Shown: piece after piece, positions 1-8,484 of the stretch
Layout: the number at the start of each line of letters is the position of its first letter
How positions within the stretch are numbered: the stretch's first letter is position 1
Assembly: GCA_027081065.1 (NCBI GenBank)
Contig: JALWLW010000095.1
Coordinates: 1-40,977, forward strand
Source of the DNA: Campylobacteraceae bacterium
GTDB taxonomy: Bacteria > Campylobacterota > Campylobacteria > Campylobacterales > Sulfurovaceae
Length of the DNA stretch: 40,977 nt
Reading direction: 5' to 3'
Notes under the pieces: model-generated
What the model was told of the DNA's origin: nothing
Seen by the model: only the letters and a program-made list of their open reading frames with translations
The model's database searches: none
Translations under genes and position numbers: made by a program

Positions 1-1307
1 GCTGACTTACAAAAGCCTTTTATGTCTTCGTACTCTTCGTTTTTTCGCCACTTGTGGTAGGTGTTTTCTATGGTTTCTATGTCATCTTCGCTAAACTCAC
101 GGTGTACGCGTGTTTTCATGAAACCCATCTCTGAAGCGTCTATGAAAAGCGTTTCACCATTGCGAATGGTACGACCACGACGGAGTATCCAAATGGTCGC
201 AGGTATGCCTGTGTTGTAAAAGAGCTGTTTTGGAAGAGCCACGATGCACTCTACAAGGTCTTCTTCTACTAGTTTTGTTCGTATGTCACCTTCGCCACTG
301 GTCATGGAGCTTAAACTACCATTGGCAAGAACCGTTGCCATGACTCCACCTGCTGGTGCTAAGTGGTAGAGCATATGTTGCATCCACGCAAAGTTGGCGT
401 TTCCACTTGGTGGTGTGCCGTATTTCCACCGTGCGTCGTCGGCGAGTATCTCTGCTCCCCACTCCGACTGGTTAAACGGTGGGTTAGCTAAAATGAAGTC
501 AGCCTTTAGGTCGGGGTGAGCATCTTTTAAAAACGACCCCTCGGTGTTCCACGAAACAAACTGAGAGTTAATGTTTCGTATGGCTAGGTTCATACGCGAA
601 AGCTTCCATGTGGTTTGGTTGGACTCTTGCCCATAAATGGTTATGTCTTGCACGTTTCCTTGGTGTTCGGCTACAAACTTTTCGGACATAACAAACATAC
701 CACCACTTCCACACGCAGGGTCATAGACTCTACCTTTGTAAGGTTCTATCATCTCTACCATGAGTTTTACGATGGACTTTGGAGTGTAGAACTGCCCACC
801 TTTTTTACCCTCGGCACTTGCAAACTCACCTAAAAAGTACTCGTAGACACGCCCTAGTAGGTCTTTTGAGCTTTCATCTTGGGCTTTGAGTTCTATGTTA
901 CTAATAAGGTCTATAAGCTCACCTAGTGAAGCCTTGTCAAGGTTCGGACGGGCAAAAACTTTAGGGAGTACATTTTTAAGCTCGTTGTTCTCTTTTTCTA
1001 TAAGCTCCATGGCATTGTCTAACTCTACGCCTATGCTAGGAAGTTTTGCTTTTTCTTGAATGCTACTCCAACGTGCCTCTTTAGGAACAAAAAAGATATT
1101 TTCAGCCATGTATTCGTCTCGGTCTTCACCATCTGAAAACTCATCGGCTTCTAGGGTAAGGTAGAGTTCTTGAAAAGAGTCTGAGATGTATTTAAGAAAG
1201 ATTAACCCAAGCACAACATTTTTGTACTCTGCTGCATCTATGTTTTTTCTGAGTTTATCGGCTGTTTTAAAAAGCGTGGCTTCAAAATTGTTGTTTTCTT
1301 TTTTCAC
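1..1307 (-). CDS. hsdM: Type I restriction-modification system, DNA methyltransferase subunit (5' part, runs off left edge)
   Basis: HsdM methylates adenine within a site recognised by HsdS and is also needed by the HsdR nuclease. About 435 codons are visible without a stop. The first 30 residues form an HsdM N-terminal helical domain ([17 protein letters not shown], then FLKYISDSF). The SAM-binding motif DPACGSGG lies near residues 196-203 and the catalytic motif NPPF near residue 275; QFYTP precedes the SAM motif, as is usual. The start is GTG at 1307: a stop lies in frame seven codons upstream and an AAGGGA sequence sits just before it. The 3' end, and probably hsdS and hsdR, lie outside the window. 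It has its own -10 box (1331-1336) and is separated from acs by a hairpin, so it is likely its own transcription unit. Confidence 0.93.
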   Translation of the reverse strand, partial: MKKENNNFEATLFKTADKLRKNIDAAEYKNVVLGLIFLKYISDSFQELYLTLEADEFSDGEDRDEYMAENIFFVPKEARWSSIQEKAKLPSIGVELDNAMELIEKENNELKNVLPKVFARPNLDKASLGELIDLISNIELKAQDESSKDLLGRVYEYFLGEFASAEGKKGGQFYTPKSIVKLMVEMIEPYKGRVYDPACGSGGMFVMSEKFVAEHQGNVQDITIYGQESNQTTWKLSRMNLAIRNINSQFVSWNTEGSFLKDAHPDLKADFILANPPFNQSEWGAEILADDARWKYGTPPSGNANFAWMQHMLYHLAPAGGVMATVLANGSLSSMTSGEGDIRTKLVEEDLVECIVALPKQLFYNTGIPATIWILRRGRTIRNGETLFIDASEMGFMKTRVHREFSEDDIETIENTYHKWRKNEEYEDIKGFCKS

Positions 1308-1330
1308 GTAGCATTCCCTTTTTTCTTATG

Positions 1331-1336
1331 ATTATA
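1331..1336 (-). promoter_or_regulatory. -10 box of the hsdM promoter
   Basis: TATAAT on the minus strand, 24 bases before the GTG start of hsdM. No convincing -35 box is visible, which is usual for sigma-70 promoters in Campylobacterota. Confidence 0.45.
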
Positions 1337-1382
1337 TTTTAGCGTAATTTTTTGAGGGTATTGCTAGAGAAAATTAGTTTTA

Positions 1383-1407
1383 ATGGTGTAGTCAAAAACT
1401 ACACCAT
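1383..1407 (-). terminator. Hairpin terminator after acs
   Basis: Perfect 10-bp stem ATGGTGTAGT / ACTACACCAT with a 5-nt loop, 12 bases after the acs stop. Read on the minus strand it is followed by a broken T-rich tail (TTAAAACTAATTTTC). Its position between two tandem minus-strand genes supports termination of acs before the hsdM promoter. Confidence 0.7.
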
Positions 1408-1418
1408 AGAGTAGAAGA

Positions 1419-3365
1419 TTATTTTGCGTTAACAATCGCTTCTATAGTAGGAACAATACTAGGGTCTTCCAAAGTAGAAGTATCTTGCGTAATGGCTTCA
1501 CCTTTTACAATGCTTCTTAAAATTCGACGCATAATCTTACCTGAACGTGTTTTTGGAACGTCTGGCACCAGGGCAATGTCATCACAAAGAGCAATAGCCC
1601 CTATCTCTTTTTTAAGCACAGCGTTTATTTCAGCTTTGACCTCATCTTTACTTTTACCCTCTTCTTTTAAGACAATGTAAGCAAAAATACCCTCACCTTT
1701 TATCTCATGAGGTTTACCAACCACGGCTGAAGTGGCAACTGAGCTAACGTTTTTAATGGCTGATTCAATCTCTGCTGTTCCTATTCTATGTCCTGAGACA
1801 TTAATGACATCGTCTGTTCTACCTGTAATGGTAATGTAACCATCTTCAGATTGCATTGCACCATCACCTGTAAAGTAGACTGGCTTTCCCTCTTTTTTAC
1901 AATCACCAAAATATGCTTTTTTAAATCTCTCTGGGTCGTTCCAAATGTTACGAATCATAGAAGGCCAAGGTCGTGTGATGCACATGAAGCCTTTTTCTCC
2001 AACTGGAGTTGGTGTTCCATCTGCTTCAATGATTTCAGCAATAATTCCTGGAAGAGCAAAGGTAGCACACGCAGGTTTAATAGGCGTTGCCCCTGGAAGA
2101 GGGCTAATCATGTGTCCACCTGTTTCAGTTTGCCAATAGGTATCTACAATGGCACATTTACCATTTCCTACCTCTTCATAGTACCATTTCCATGCAGGTG
2201 GGTCAATTGGCTCTCCTACTGTTCCTAGTACTCTTAGTTTTGAAAGGTCATATTTCTTTGGTTCATCTTCACCTGTTTTGTGTAACAGTCTAATGGCTGT
2301 TGGTGCTGTGTAAAATTGGGTTATGTTATGGTCTTGTACCATTTTCCATGCACGTCCAGCGTCTGGGTAAGTAGGAACACCCTCAAACATAACAGTTGTT
2401 CCACCAGCAGCGAGAGGTCCATAGACAATGTAGGTATGCCCTGTAATCCACCCAATGTCTGCTGTACACCAAAAGACATCATTTTTACGTAAGTCAAATA
2501 CCCACTCCATTGTCATCTGAGCCCAAAGAATGTAACCAGCTGTTGAGTGTTGTACGCCTTTTGGTTTACCAGTACTACCAGAGGTATAAAGTAAAAAGAG
2601 TGGGTCTTCTGAATCCATAGGCTCAAAAGGACAAACTGTAGACTCGGCATCTATTAACTCATTGTAAGAATGGTCACGCCCCTCTTCCCAATGAATTGCT
2701 TCGTTGTTACGTTTAACAACTAAAATAGCCTCTACACTTTTTCCACCTTCAGCCAAGGCATCATCAACCACATTTTTAAGTAAGTAAGGCTTACCTTTTC
2801 TAAATGCACCATCAGCAGTAATGACCACTTTAGCTGAAGCATCCTCAATTCTGTCTCTTAGTGCTTCTGCTGAAAAACCACCAAAGACAATAGAGTGAAT
2901 TGCCCCTAATCTTGTACACGCTAACATGGCATAAGCAGCCTCTGGAATCATTGGCATATAGAGAACAACTCTGTCACCTTTTTTAACACCAAACTTATTT
3001 TTAAGTAAATTTGCCATTTTGTTCGTACGTTCTGAAAGCTGTGCATAGGTAATGTGTTCTACATCACCCCTGTCACCTTCAAAGACAATGGCATTTTGTT
3101 CTGCCTTGTCTGCTAGATGTCTGTCAATACACTGGTTAGAGACATTGAGCTTACCATTGCTAAACCATTTGTAAAAAGGGGCATTACTTTCATCTAGTAC
3201 CGTCTCATAAGGCTCTAGCCAATCTATCTTTTCATCGGCAAAACCTTTCCAATACCCCTCATAGTCGGCTATGGCTTTGTTTTGAAGTTCCCAATAGGCA
3301 TCCATTGAGTTGATACGTGCATCTTTAGCGAATTCTGGATTGGGGTTAAATATTTGTTCTGACAT
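1419..3365 (-). CDS. acs: Acetyl-CoA synthetase (AMP-forming)
   Basis: Converts acetate, ATP and CoA to acetyl-CoA, AMP and PPi via acetyl-AMP, in the cytosol. At 648 aa it has the family's normal length. The phosphate-binding loop [10 protein letters not shown] lies at residues 262-271, the adenylate motif YWQTETGG near 410, and the C-terminal [11 protein letters not shown] near 604-614. The lysine near residue 610 in that last motif is the one reversibly acetylated by Pat/CobB-type enzymes in relatives. The ATG start follows AGGAAAAA at good spacing. It is flanked by the amidase upstream on the same strand, 55 bases away, and by a terminator hairpin downstream, so it is probably monocistronic or the last gene of a short unit. 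Confidence 0.97.
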   Translation of the reverse strand: MSEQIFNPNPEFAKDARINSMDAYWELQNKAIADYEGYWKGFADEKIDWLEPYETVLDESNAPFYKWFSNGKLNVSNQCIDRHLADKAEQNAIVFEGDRGDVEHITYAQLSERTNKMANLLKNKFGVKKGDRVVLYMPMIPEAAYAMLACTRLGAIHSIVFGGFSAEALRDRIEDASAKVVITADGAFRKGKPYLLKNVVDDALAEGGKSVEAILVVKRNNEAIHWEEGRDHSYNELIDAESTVCPFEPMDSEDPLFLLYTSGSTGKPKGVQHSTAGYILWAQMTMEWVFDLRKNDVFWCTADIGWITGHTYIVYGPLAAGGTTVMFEGVPTYPDAGRAWKMVQDHNITQFYTAPTAIRLLHKTGEDEPKKYDLSKLRVLGTVGEPIDPPAWKWYYEEVGNGKCAIVDTYWQTETGGHMISPLPGATPIKPACATFALPGIIAEIIEADGTPTPVGEKGFMCITRPWPSMIRNIWNDPERFKKAYFGDCKKEGKPVYFTGDGAMQSEDGYITITGRTDDVINVSGHRIGTAEIESAIKNVSSVATSAVVGKPHEIKGEGIFAYIVLKEEGKSKDEVKAEINAVLKKEIGAIALCDDIALVPDVPKTRSGKIMRRILRSIVKGEAITQDTSTLEDPSIVPTIEAIVNAK

Positions 3366-3419
3366 TTTTTCCTACTTTTACTATTATTTTAAATTTTAAA
3401 GTAGTTTATCATACTCTAA

Positions 3420-4520
3420 TTAATAAAGTCCATAGTAACTATTAATTCCTCTTGCCACACCTTCCATTAAACGTGTTTGGTAGTGTGGGTTTGTTAACTT
3501 TTTCACTTCATTTTTATTTGTCAAGTAACCTGTTTCTACTAAAATAGAGGGCATTTGTGTAGCAAGTAGTACCCAAAAATCTCTACGTTTTGTCCCTTTA
3601 TCATAGATAGTATACTTCTTACCAACATGATTTAAAATATTTTGACGTACTAGATTGGCTAACTTTTTAGATTGTGCAAACTTCCAAGAGCTTACCATTT
3701 GATGATAAGCACGTCTACTATAAACTTTTTTACCACGATAAACAGCCCTATAGTTATGAATTCTCTTTGAATTTTTTAAACTAAGATAAAAAACCTCAAT
3801 CCCCTCATAACGTACCCCTTTTGTTCTCTTTTTAGGTGCTGCATTGGCATGAATAGAGACAAAAATAGATGCTTTACGATTGTAAACATAATCAGTACGT
3901 TGTTTTAGATTCAAAAATTTATCTCTGTTTCTAGTAAGGAGTACTCTGTAACCCATCTTTTGCAAAATGCTTTTTAACTTTAAGGTCATGCTTAATGTCA
4001 AATCTTTCTCACGTATTCTTTTAGAAGAAGCCCCAATATCTTTACCACCATGCCCAGCATCGAGTACAATGGTTTGGTACTTTCTATTTGGATTGTATCT
4101 ATATTTTTTAGAATACTCTTGCTTATAGAATCTTTTTTTAGGCTTTAAAACTTTTTTCTTTTTACCTAAAAAGAGTGTTAACTTTCGTCCATTAACCCTA
4201 TACTTCCCTCGCATTTTATTACTTGTTGTTTCAATAACAACACGTACTACTTTTTTACTATACTGTGCCATTCTAAAGGCTTTAATACCTTGAACCTTAT
4301 AATGAGAAAGTGTTTTCGTACGAGGTAAAGAGACTCCTTTGATGTCATAAACATGTTTAATTATGCCTCTTTTTCTAATGCTAAAATGCTTAACACTACT
4401 CAAAGGGTATTTAAAAATTAAATTTAATTTATTGTTCTGCAGTGAAGTATGTCGTAAATAGTTTTCAGTTTTTGCCATAAGAGGTACATTGTTTAAGATA
4501 AGCAAAAAAAGAATTAGCAA
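3420..4520 (-). CDS. N-acetylmuramoyl-L-alanine amidase (Amidase_3, AmiA/B/C family)
   Basis: Periplasmic zinc amidase that cleaves the bond between muramic acid and the stem peptide, normally at septation. The coordinates use TTG at 4520. However, the in-frame ATT at 4533-4535 has AGGAG six bases ahead of it and would add MYKNI, completing a classical signal peptide. No ATG or GTG lies between. Residues about 25-120 look like an AMIN-type beta domain. The catalytic domain starts at about 150: zinc ligands H157 (DAGHGG), E171 (REKD) and H224 (SIHAN), and the general base E near 329 (VETGY). The whole protein is unusually rich in Lys and Arg. It is divergent from the HTH/Mrr-like gene. Family assignment is firm; the start is not. 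Confidence 0.92.
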   Translation of the reverse strand: MLILFLLILNNVPLMAKTENYLRHTSLQNNKLNLIFKYPLSSVKHFSIRKRGIIKHVYDIKGVSLPRTKTLSHYKVQGIKAFRMAQYSKKVVRVVIETTSNKMRGKYRVNGRKLTLFLGKKKKVLKPKKRFYKQEYSKKYRYNPNRKYQTIVLDAGHGGKDIGASSKRIREKDLTLSMTLKLKSILQKMGYRVLLTRNRDKFLNLKQRTDYVYNRKASIFVSIHANAAPKKRTKGVRYEGIEVFYLSLKNSKRIHNYRAVYRGKKVYSRRAYHQMVSSWKFAQSKKLANLVRQNILNHVGKKYTIYDKGTKRRDFWVLLATQMPSILVETGYLTNKNEVKKLTNPHYQTRLMEGVARGINSYYGLY

Positions 4521-4532
4521 TATATTTTTATA

Positions 4533-4546
4533 AATGGTAAACTCCT
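4533..4546 (-). promoter_or_regulatory. Ribosome binding site and possible ATT start of the amidase
   Basis: On the minus strand AGGAG (4542-4546), six bases, then ATT (4533-4535) in frame with the amidase. The TTG at 4520 is 21 bases from the same AGGAG, too far for normal initiation. This makes ATT, or a sequencing error for ATG, the better start. Confidence 0.5.
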
Positions 4547-4707
4547 GTAATTTCCAAGTAATTCTAACATAAAAAAATATTATTTTTTAGCGAATAACCC
4601 TTTATCTTTTACATTACTTATATCTTAACAGAAACTGTTTGTATTTTGCTCAACTTAAATAAACTTATTATTATATTAATAATTATTACTAATTAATTAA
4701 TGTAAAA

Positions 4708-4713
4708 TATAAT
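4708..4713 (+). promoter_or_regulatory. -10 box upstream of the HTH/Mrr-like gene
   Basis: TATAAT 23 bases before the ATG at 4737, within a very AT-rich 200-base divergent intergenic region shared with the amidase. Confidence 0.45.
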
Positions 4714-4736
4714 ACAAAAGACTAAAAGGATTGAAA

Positions 4737-5444
4737 ATGTCAATTTTACCTAGAAATATTTTTAATGCAAATAAAAAGACTGATTATATTACAGCAACTG
4801 AATTGGCAAAGTTCTTTTCTATTCAACCAAGACAACTCAACCAAATTTTAACCAATCTTAAATGGATAGAAAAAAAACACTATATTTGGTGGGTGGCTAC
4901 AGATTTAGGAAAGCTCAATGGAGCAAAAGAGCATACTAACCCAAAGAGTAAAGTACGCTATGTTTGTTGGGACAAAGATATTATGCACAACCAACAACTG
5001 ATTGCAACCATTAGAAGTACTATACGTACTTATATTGAAAACAATCTCTATGAAGAGTTTATTAAAGAACAGTTTATTCAACAAGGCTACACCGTTTGGC
5101 ATCATTCACGTGATAAAAAACAAGAAGATAAAAACAAAAACATCACACTCATTGCAAAAAAGAACAGACAAATCTTACTTATTCATTGCCGTGATAACCA
5201 ACTCGATATCTCAATAGATGAGTTAAAAAACTTTCAAGCCCAACGTGATGCTTTTAAGAAAGATAATCCTGTGTTTGAAGATTATGACTTAACCTTACAC
5301 TACACCATGTCAGGTTTTTTCCTCACAGAAGATGCTTATGAGTATGTTGAGACAAATCGTGGAGACATTACCTATGAAGTTGTTAAAAGTAATGCCGATA
5401 ATAATTGGATGGATGATCTTCTACTTAAACAAAAAGAGAACTAG
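4737..5444 (+). CDS. HTH domain plus degenerate Mrr-like restriction-endonuclease fold, function unknown
   Basis: A 235-aa protein. I chose ATG at 4737 (AAAAGGA six bases ahead) over the TTG two codons upstream. Residues about 15-80 read as a winged-HTH-like module (ITATELAKFF, then a W-rich strand and LGKLNGAKEH), resembling the end domain of phage antirepressors. Residues about 95-225 follow the Mrr/PD-(D/E)XK layout: helix EEFIKEQFIQQGYTV, strand NITLIA, strand ILLIHCRD, then a helix beginning ELKNF. Active members read roughly G-I-D-L-I-A and Q-C-K at the catalytic strands. Here the Asp is Thr and the Lys is Arg, so nuclease activity is doubtful. It stands alone, convergent with ppk2. It could be a DNA-binding regulator derived from a nuclease. 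The fold assignment is by eye only. Confidence 0.6.
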   Translation: MSILPRNIFNANKKTDYITATELAKFFSIQPRQLNQILTNLKWIEKKHYIWWVATDLGKLNGAKEHTNPKSKVRYVCWDKDIMHNQQLIATIRSTIRTYIENNLYEEFIKEQFIQQGYTVWHHSRDKKQEDKNKNITLIAKKNRQILLIHCRDNQLDISIDELKNFQAQRDAFKKDNPVFEDYDLTLHYTMSGFFLTEDAYEYVETNRGDITYEVVKSNADNNWMDDLLLKQKEN

Positions 5445-6244
5445 GCGTAAAAACGAAGTATTTTTTCATCAACTCCTGTAATGAGTTCATCATTACGGTT
5501 TTCATACTCAATATTAGATAATACAAAACGAATTAAATTTAGCCTTGCTCTTTTTTTATCATTTGCATCCAGCATACACCAAGGAGCATGTTCTGTTCCT
5601 GATTGTCGGAACATTTTATCTCTAAGTTCACCATATTTATCATAATTTGCATGAGACTTATAATCTAAGTCTGAAAGCTTCCATGACTTTAAGGGGTCAT
5701 TTTCACGGTCTTTAATACGTTTGGCTTGGGTTTCATGAGAGATATTCAAATAAAATTTAAATACCATAACCCCATCATCTACCAACATTTTTTCCACATC
5801 ATTCACTTGCTTGTAAAAAAGTTCATGTTGGGCTTGTGTACAAAAACCAAAAATGGGTTCTATTCCTGCTCTGTTATACCAAGAACGGTCAAAACAAACT
5901 ATCTCTCCAGCATTGGGTATCTGCTTTAAATGACGTTGAAAATACCACTGTCCAAGCTCTTTAGAGTTTGGTTTAGGTAAAGCGACTGAACGTGCTTCAC
6001 GAGGATTCCAAAAACGATTAAGCGATTTAATAGAAGAACTCTTTCCTCCTGTATCCATTCCTTCAAATATAATCAACAAACGTTTCTTGTTGTCAATAAT
6101 CCACTTTTGAAGTTTCACCAATTCTAAATGTAATTTTAAAAGCTCTTCATTATAAAATTTGGTCTCGATGTTACCATTTTTCTTAAATACTTTTTTAGGT
6201 TTTTCACAATACTCTGCTAAATTTTTTGTATAGTTTACTTTCAT
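5441..6244 (-). CDS. ppk2: Polyphosphate kinase 2
   Basis: Cytosolic kinase that transfers phosphate between polyphosphate and nucleotides (class I type, ADP or GDP to the triphosphate). It has 267 aa, the usual single-domain length. Walker A region FEGMDTGGKSS lies near residues 60-70, and the Walker B/lid region with CFDRSWYNRAG near 120. The C-terminal part with LSDLDYKSHANYDKY is typical of the family. Start ATG follows AAAGGA. It is the last gene of lolA-rmuC-ppk2, with 17 bases after rmuC. Its stop codon shares the palindrome CTAG with the stop of the convergent HTH gene. Substrate direction cannot be read from sequence. Confidence 0.93.
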   Translation of the reverse strand: MKVNYTKNLAEYCEKPKKVFKKNGNIETKFYNEELLKLHLELVKLQKWIIDNKKRLLIIFEGMDTGGKSSSIKSLNRFWNPREARSVALPKPNSKELGQWYFQRHLKQIPNAGEIVCFDRSWYNRAGIEPIFGFCTQAQHELFYKQVNDVEKMLVDDGVMVFKFYLNISHETQAKRIKDRENDPLKSWKLSDLDYKSHANYDKYGELRDKMFRQSGTEHAPWCMLDANDKKRARLNLIRFVLSNIEYENRNDELITGVDEKILRFYA

Positions 6245-6261
6245 TTTTTTCCTTTTATAGA

Positions 6262-7830
6262 CTAACTTAAACCTTTAGGAATTTGCTTACTCGTCTTCGC
6301 CCCCATCTCTTTGAGTTGTTCTACTTGACGAACAATGTTTCCTTTACCTTCGCTCAAACGCTTTTTAGCTGACTCAAAACTACCTTGTAATGTGTCAAAC
6401 TGTTTTGAGAGCTTTATCATGTCATCAGAAAAGTTTACAAACTTATCATAAAGTGCTCCAGCACGAGAGGCTATCTCTTTAGCATTTTGTGTCTGCTTTT
6501 CATATTTCCATACATTTTCAATGGCACGAAGCCCAATGAGTAAGGTTGTTGGACCCACCAAAAGAATCTGTTTTTTAAAAGCCTCATCATAAAGAGATGG
6601 TTCAGCCTCTAAGGCTGTTGCCAATGCCCCCTCAATAGGAACAAACATAAAAATAAAATCTAAGGTATTAATGCCTAAAAGTTTGTCATAGTTCTTTTCA
6701 GCTAAAGCACGAATATGATTTCGTAATGCCAATGCATGTTCTTTTAAGTACAACTCTCTAGGTTCTGACTCATTGGCGTTAATATATTTTTCATACGCCA
6801 CCAATGATGTTTTAGCATCAATAATTAAGTCACGGTTATCAGGTAGATGAACCAAGGCATCGGGTCGATAATTTTTTCCTTCATCATTTCGTAAAGAGAC
6901 CTCACGGGTATACTCTACTCCTTTACGTAAACCCGAAGATTCTAGTACTTTTTCTAAAATCATCTCACCCCAAACCCCTTGTTGTTTCTTTTCACCTTTA
7001 AGGGCATTCGTAAGGTTTATGGCATCTTGGCTTATTTGCTGGTTTAGCTCTTTAAGTGACATAATCTCTTGCTTTAACATGGCACGGTCTTTAGATTCAT
7101 CGTTATACAAGGTATTTATCTGTTTTTTAAATTCAGAAATTTGACTCTCCATTGGTTTAATTAGAGCTGTAAGGTTTTCACCACTAAGTTTAGAGAACTC
7201 TTTTGAATTCCCCTCTAAAACCTTAGCAGCAAGTTGTGTAAATTCTTCTTTTATCTCACTTCGATGCTCCTTCATCATGCTCATTTTTTCTTGATTTTGC
7301 CTCTGTTGCTCTTGCACTTTTATCTCTGTTTCACGTACTTTTAGATGTAAGGCATTATTTAAACTAACTAAATCTTCATTTCGTTTAGCCAAAAGAGCAT
7401 GGCTCTCTTCTTGTTTTGTAAAACTCTGTTCAAGTAACTCATAATGCACATTTAACTGCTCTAAAGCACTTTTTTGTTCATGCATTGCTGTTAAATGTTC
7501 TTTTGATTCTGCAACCATACGCTCTTTAAGCCGTTCTATGCGTAATTCATACTCTTTAATCTTCTCTTTGCTTTCAGAAAAATACTCAAGCTCTTTTTCT
7601 AAACTCATATTTTTTGTACGCTCTTCTTGAAATGCCTCATAAAATTCACTCATTCGTTCTTCTTTAGCATTATCCACAGCCTTGGCTTGGTCTAAAATAG
7701 CTTCCAATCTTGCAATACGCGACATAAAAAAAACAATAATAGTTGAGATTAAAATAGTGATTAATAAAAAAAGTCCCAATCCAATATAAAAAGCATTATC
7801 CATTTGAAAATTACTAATAATATTTGACAC
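6262..7830 (-). CDS. rmuC: DNA recombination protein RmuC
   Basis: RmuC-family protein, linked in E. coli to limiting inversion at short inverted repeats; the C-terminal domain belongs to a nuclease-like fold. Length 522 aa. A membrane helix lies at about residues 14-36, a long coiled coil at about 40-200 (Glu/Lys/Gln rich), and the RmuC domain at about 230-510, including KGEKKQQGVWGEMILEKVLESS, split here as KGEKKQQGVWGE and MILEKVLESS. Further matches are YRPDALVHLPD, IIDAKTSL and FIFMFVPIEGAL. The start is GTG at 7828-7830, two bases after the lolA stop; AAGGGGTAAGG at the end of lolA supplies the ribosome binding site, so translation is probably coupled to lolA. Confidence 0.95.
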   Translation of the reverse strand: MSNIISNFQMDNAFYIGLGLFLLITILISTIIVFFMSRIARLEAILDQAKAVDNAKEERMSEFYEAFQEERTKNMSLEKELEYFSESKEKIKEYELRIERLKERMVAESKEHLTAMHEQKSALEQLNVHYELLEQSFTKQEESHALLAKRNEDLVSLNNALHLKVRETEIKVQEQQRQNQEKMSMMKEHRSEIKEEFTQLAAKVLEGNSKEFSKLSGENLTALIKPMESQISEFKKQINTLYNDESKDRAMLKQEIMSLKELNQQISQDAINLTNALKGEKKQQGVWGEMILEKVLESSGLRKGVEYTREVSLRNDEGKNYRPDALVHLPDNRDLIIDAKTSLVAYEKYINANESEPRELYLKEHALALRNHIRALAEKNYDKLLGINTLDFIFMFVPIEGALATALEAEPSLYDEAFKKQILLVGPTTLLIGLRAIENVWKYEKQTQNAKEIASRAGALYDKFVNFSDDMIKLSKQFDTLQGSFESAKKRLSEGKGNIVRQVEQLKEMGAKTSKQIPKGLS

Positions 7831-7832
7831 CC

Positions 7833-8387
7833 TTACCCCTTAATAACATCATAGTCTTTAGGTGCATTACACTCTAATGCATCTTCCTTAACAAGACTCT
7901 TATAGTCCATATTTTCAAATATAATTTTGACAGAATTATCTAAATTATCCACATAAACTATCTGCTTTAACTGCTTGTTACTATCTAAGCTTATAAGGTA
8001 TTCTACCTCTTTATAGGTTGCTTTATAATCTGTTTCTGAAATTTCTGTCGCTACTTTTAAAATTACATCGAGATTAATGCCATCATCAATAAGATAACTA
8101 GATACTTGTTCTAAGTCATGATCAACCACAATCAATTGTGTTCCATCGGTACAAACTTCTTTTTTTGTTGGTACAGTATAAGTCCACTTAAATAAACTGC
8201 TATTGTAAGTGACATCTTCAGATAATACTTGTTCAAAATTTTTAAACAATACTGATCCCTCATATTTAATCACTTTTCCTTTTTCATTCGTAATAGTTTG
8301 ATGAAAATCGGTTTTAAAATTTTGAGGAAGTGTAATCTCAGCCAAAAGGCTATAACTTAGTATAAATAGTGACAATAACAATTTCAT
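7833..8387 (-). CDS. lolA: Outer-membrane lipoprotein carrier LolA
   Basis: Periplasmic chaperone that carries lipoproteins from LolCDE to the outer membrane. Length 184 aa. The N-terminal signal peptide is about 16 residues (MKLLLSLFILSYSLLA). The mature part has the LolA pattern: FKTDFHQTITNEKGKVIKYEG, here read as FKTDFHQTI followed by KGKVIKYEG, then FKWTYTVP, then a DHDLEQVSSYLID segment. Start ATG is preceded by AAGGAGAG. It heads the operon lolA-rmuC-ppk2 and a TATATT -10-like element lies upstream. Sequence divergence from E. coli LolA is large, as is normal in this phylum. Confidence 0.88.
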   Translation of the reverse strand: MKLLLSLFILSYSLLAEITLPQNFKTDFHQTITNEKGKVIKYEGSVLFKNFEQVLSEDVTYNSSLFKWTYTVPTKKEVCTDGTQLIVVDHDLEQVSSYLIDDGINLDVILKVATEISETDYKATYKEVEYLISLDSNKQLKQIVYVDNLDNSVKIIFENMDYKSLVKEDALECNAPKDYDVIKG

Positions 8388-8425
8388 ATATCTCTCCTTT
8401 TCAATTCATAAAAATATAGCAAAAG

Positions 8426-8440
8426 CACACTTCATGTGTG
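8426..8440 (-). terminator. Weak hairpin after the TonB-like gene
   Basis: CACAC / GTGTG stem of 5 bp with a 5-nt loop, followed on the minus strand by CTTTTGC and TATATTTTT. It lies between the TonB-like gene and lolA. The short stem makes it tentative. Confidence 0.3.
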
Positions 8441-8484
8441 ATTATGTTCCAAAAGTATTAAACTATTTTCTAACTTTCTAAAGG

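Noticed and set aside
615..833. Plus-strand ORF of 72 codons
   Set aside because: It lies inside hsdM on the opposite strand, without a ribosome binding site or recognisable product.
1851..2228. Plus-strand ORF of 125 codons
   Set aside because: Antisense to the conserved core of acs; composition is that of a shadow frame.
1..5444. Defence island made of hsdM and the Mrr-like protein
   Set aside because: Two housekeeping genes (acs, amidase) separate them, they are on opposite strands, and the Mrr-like protein lacks catalytic residues.
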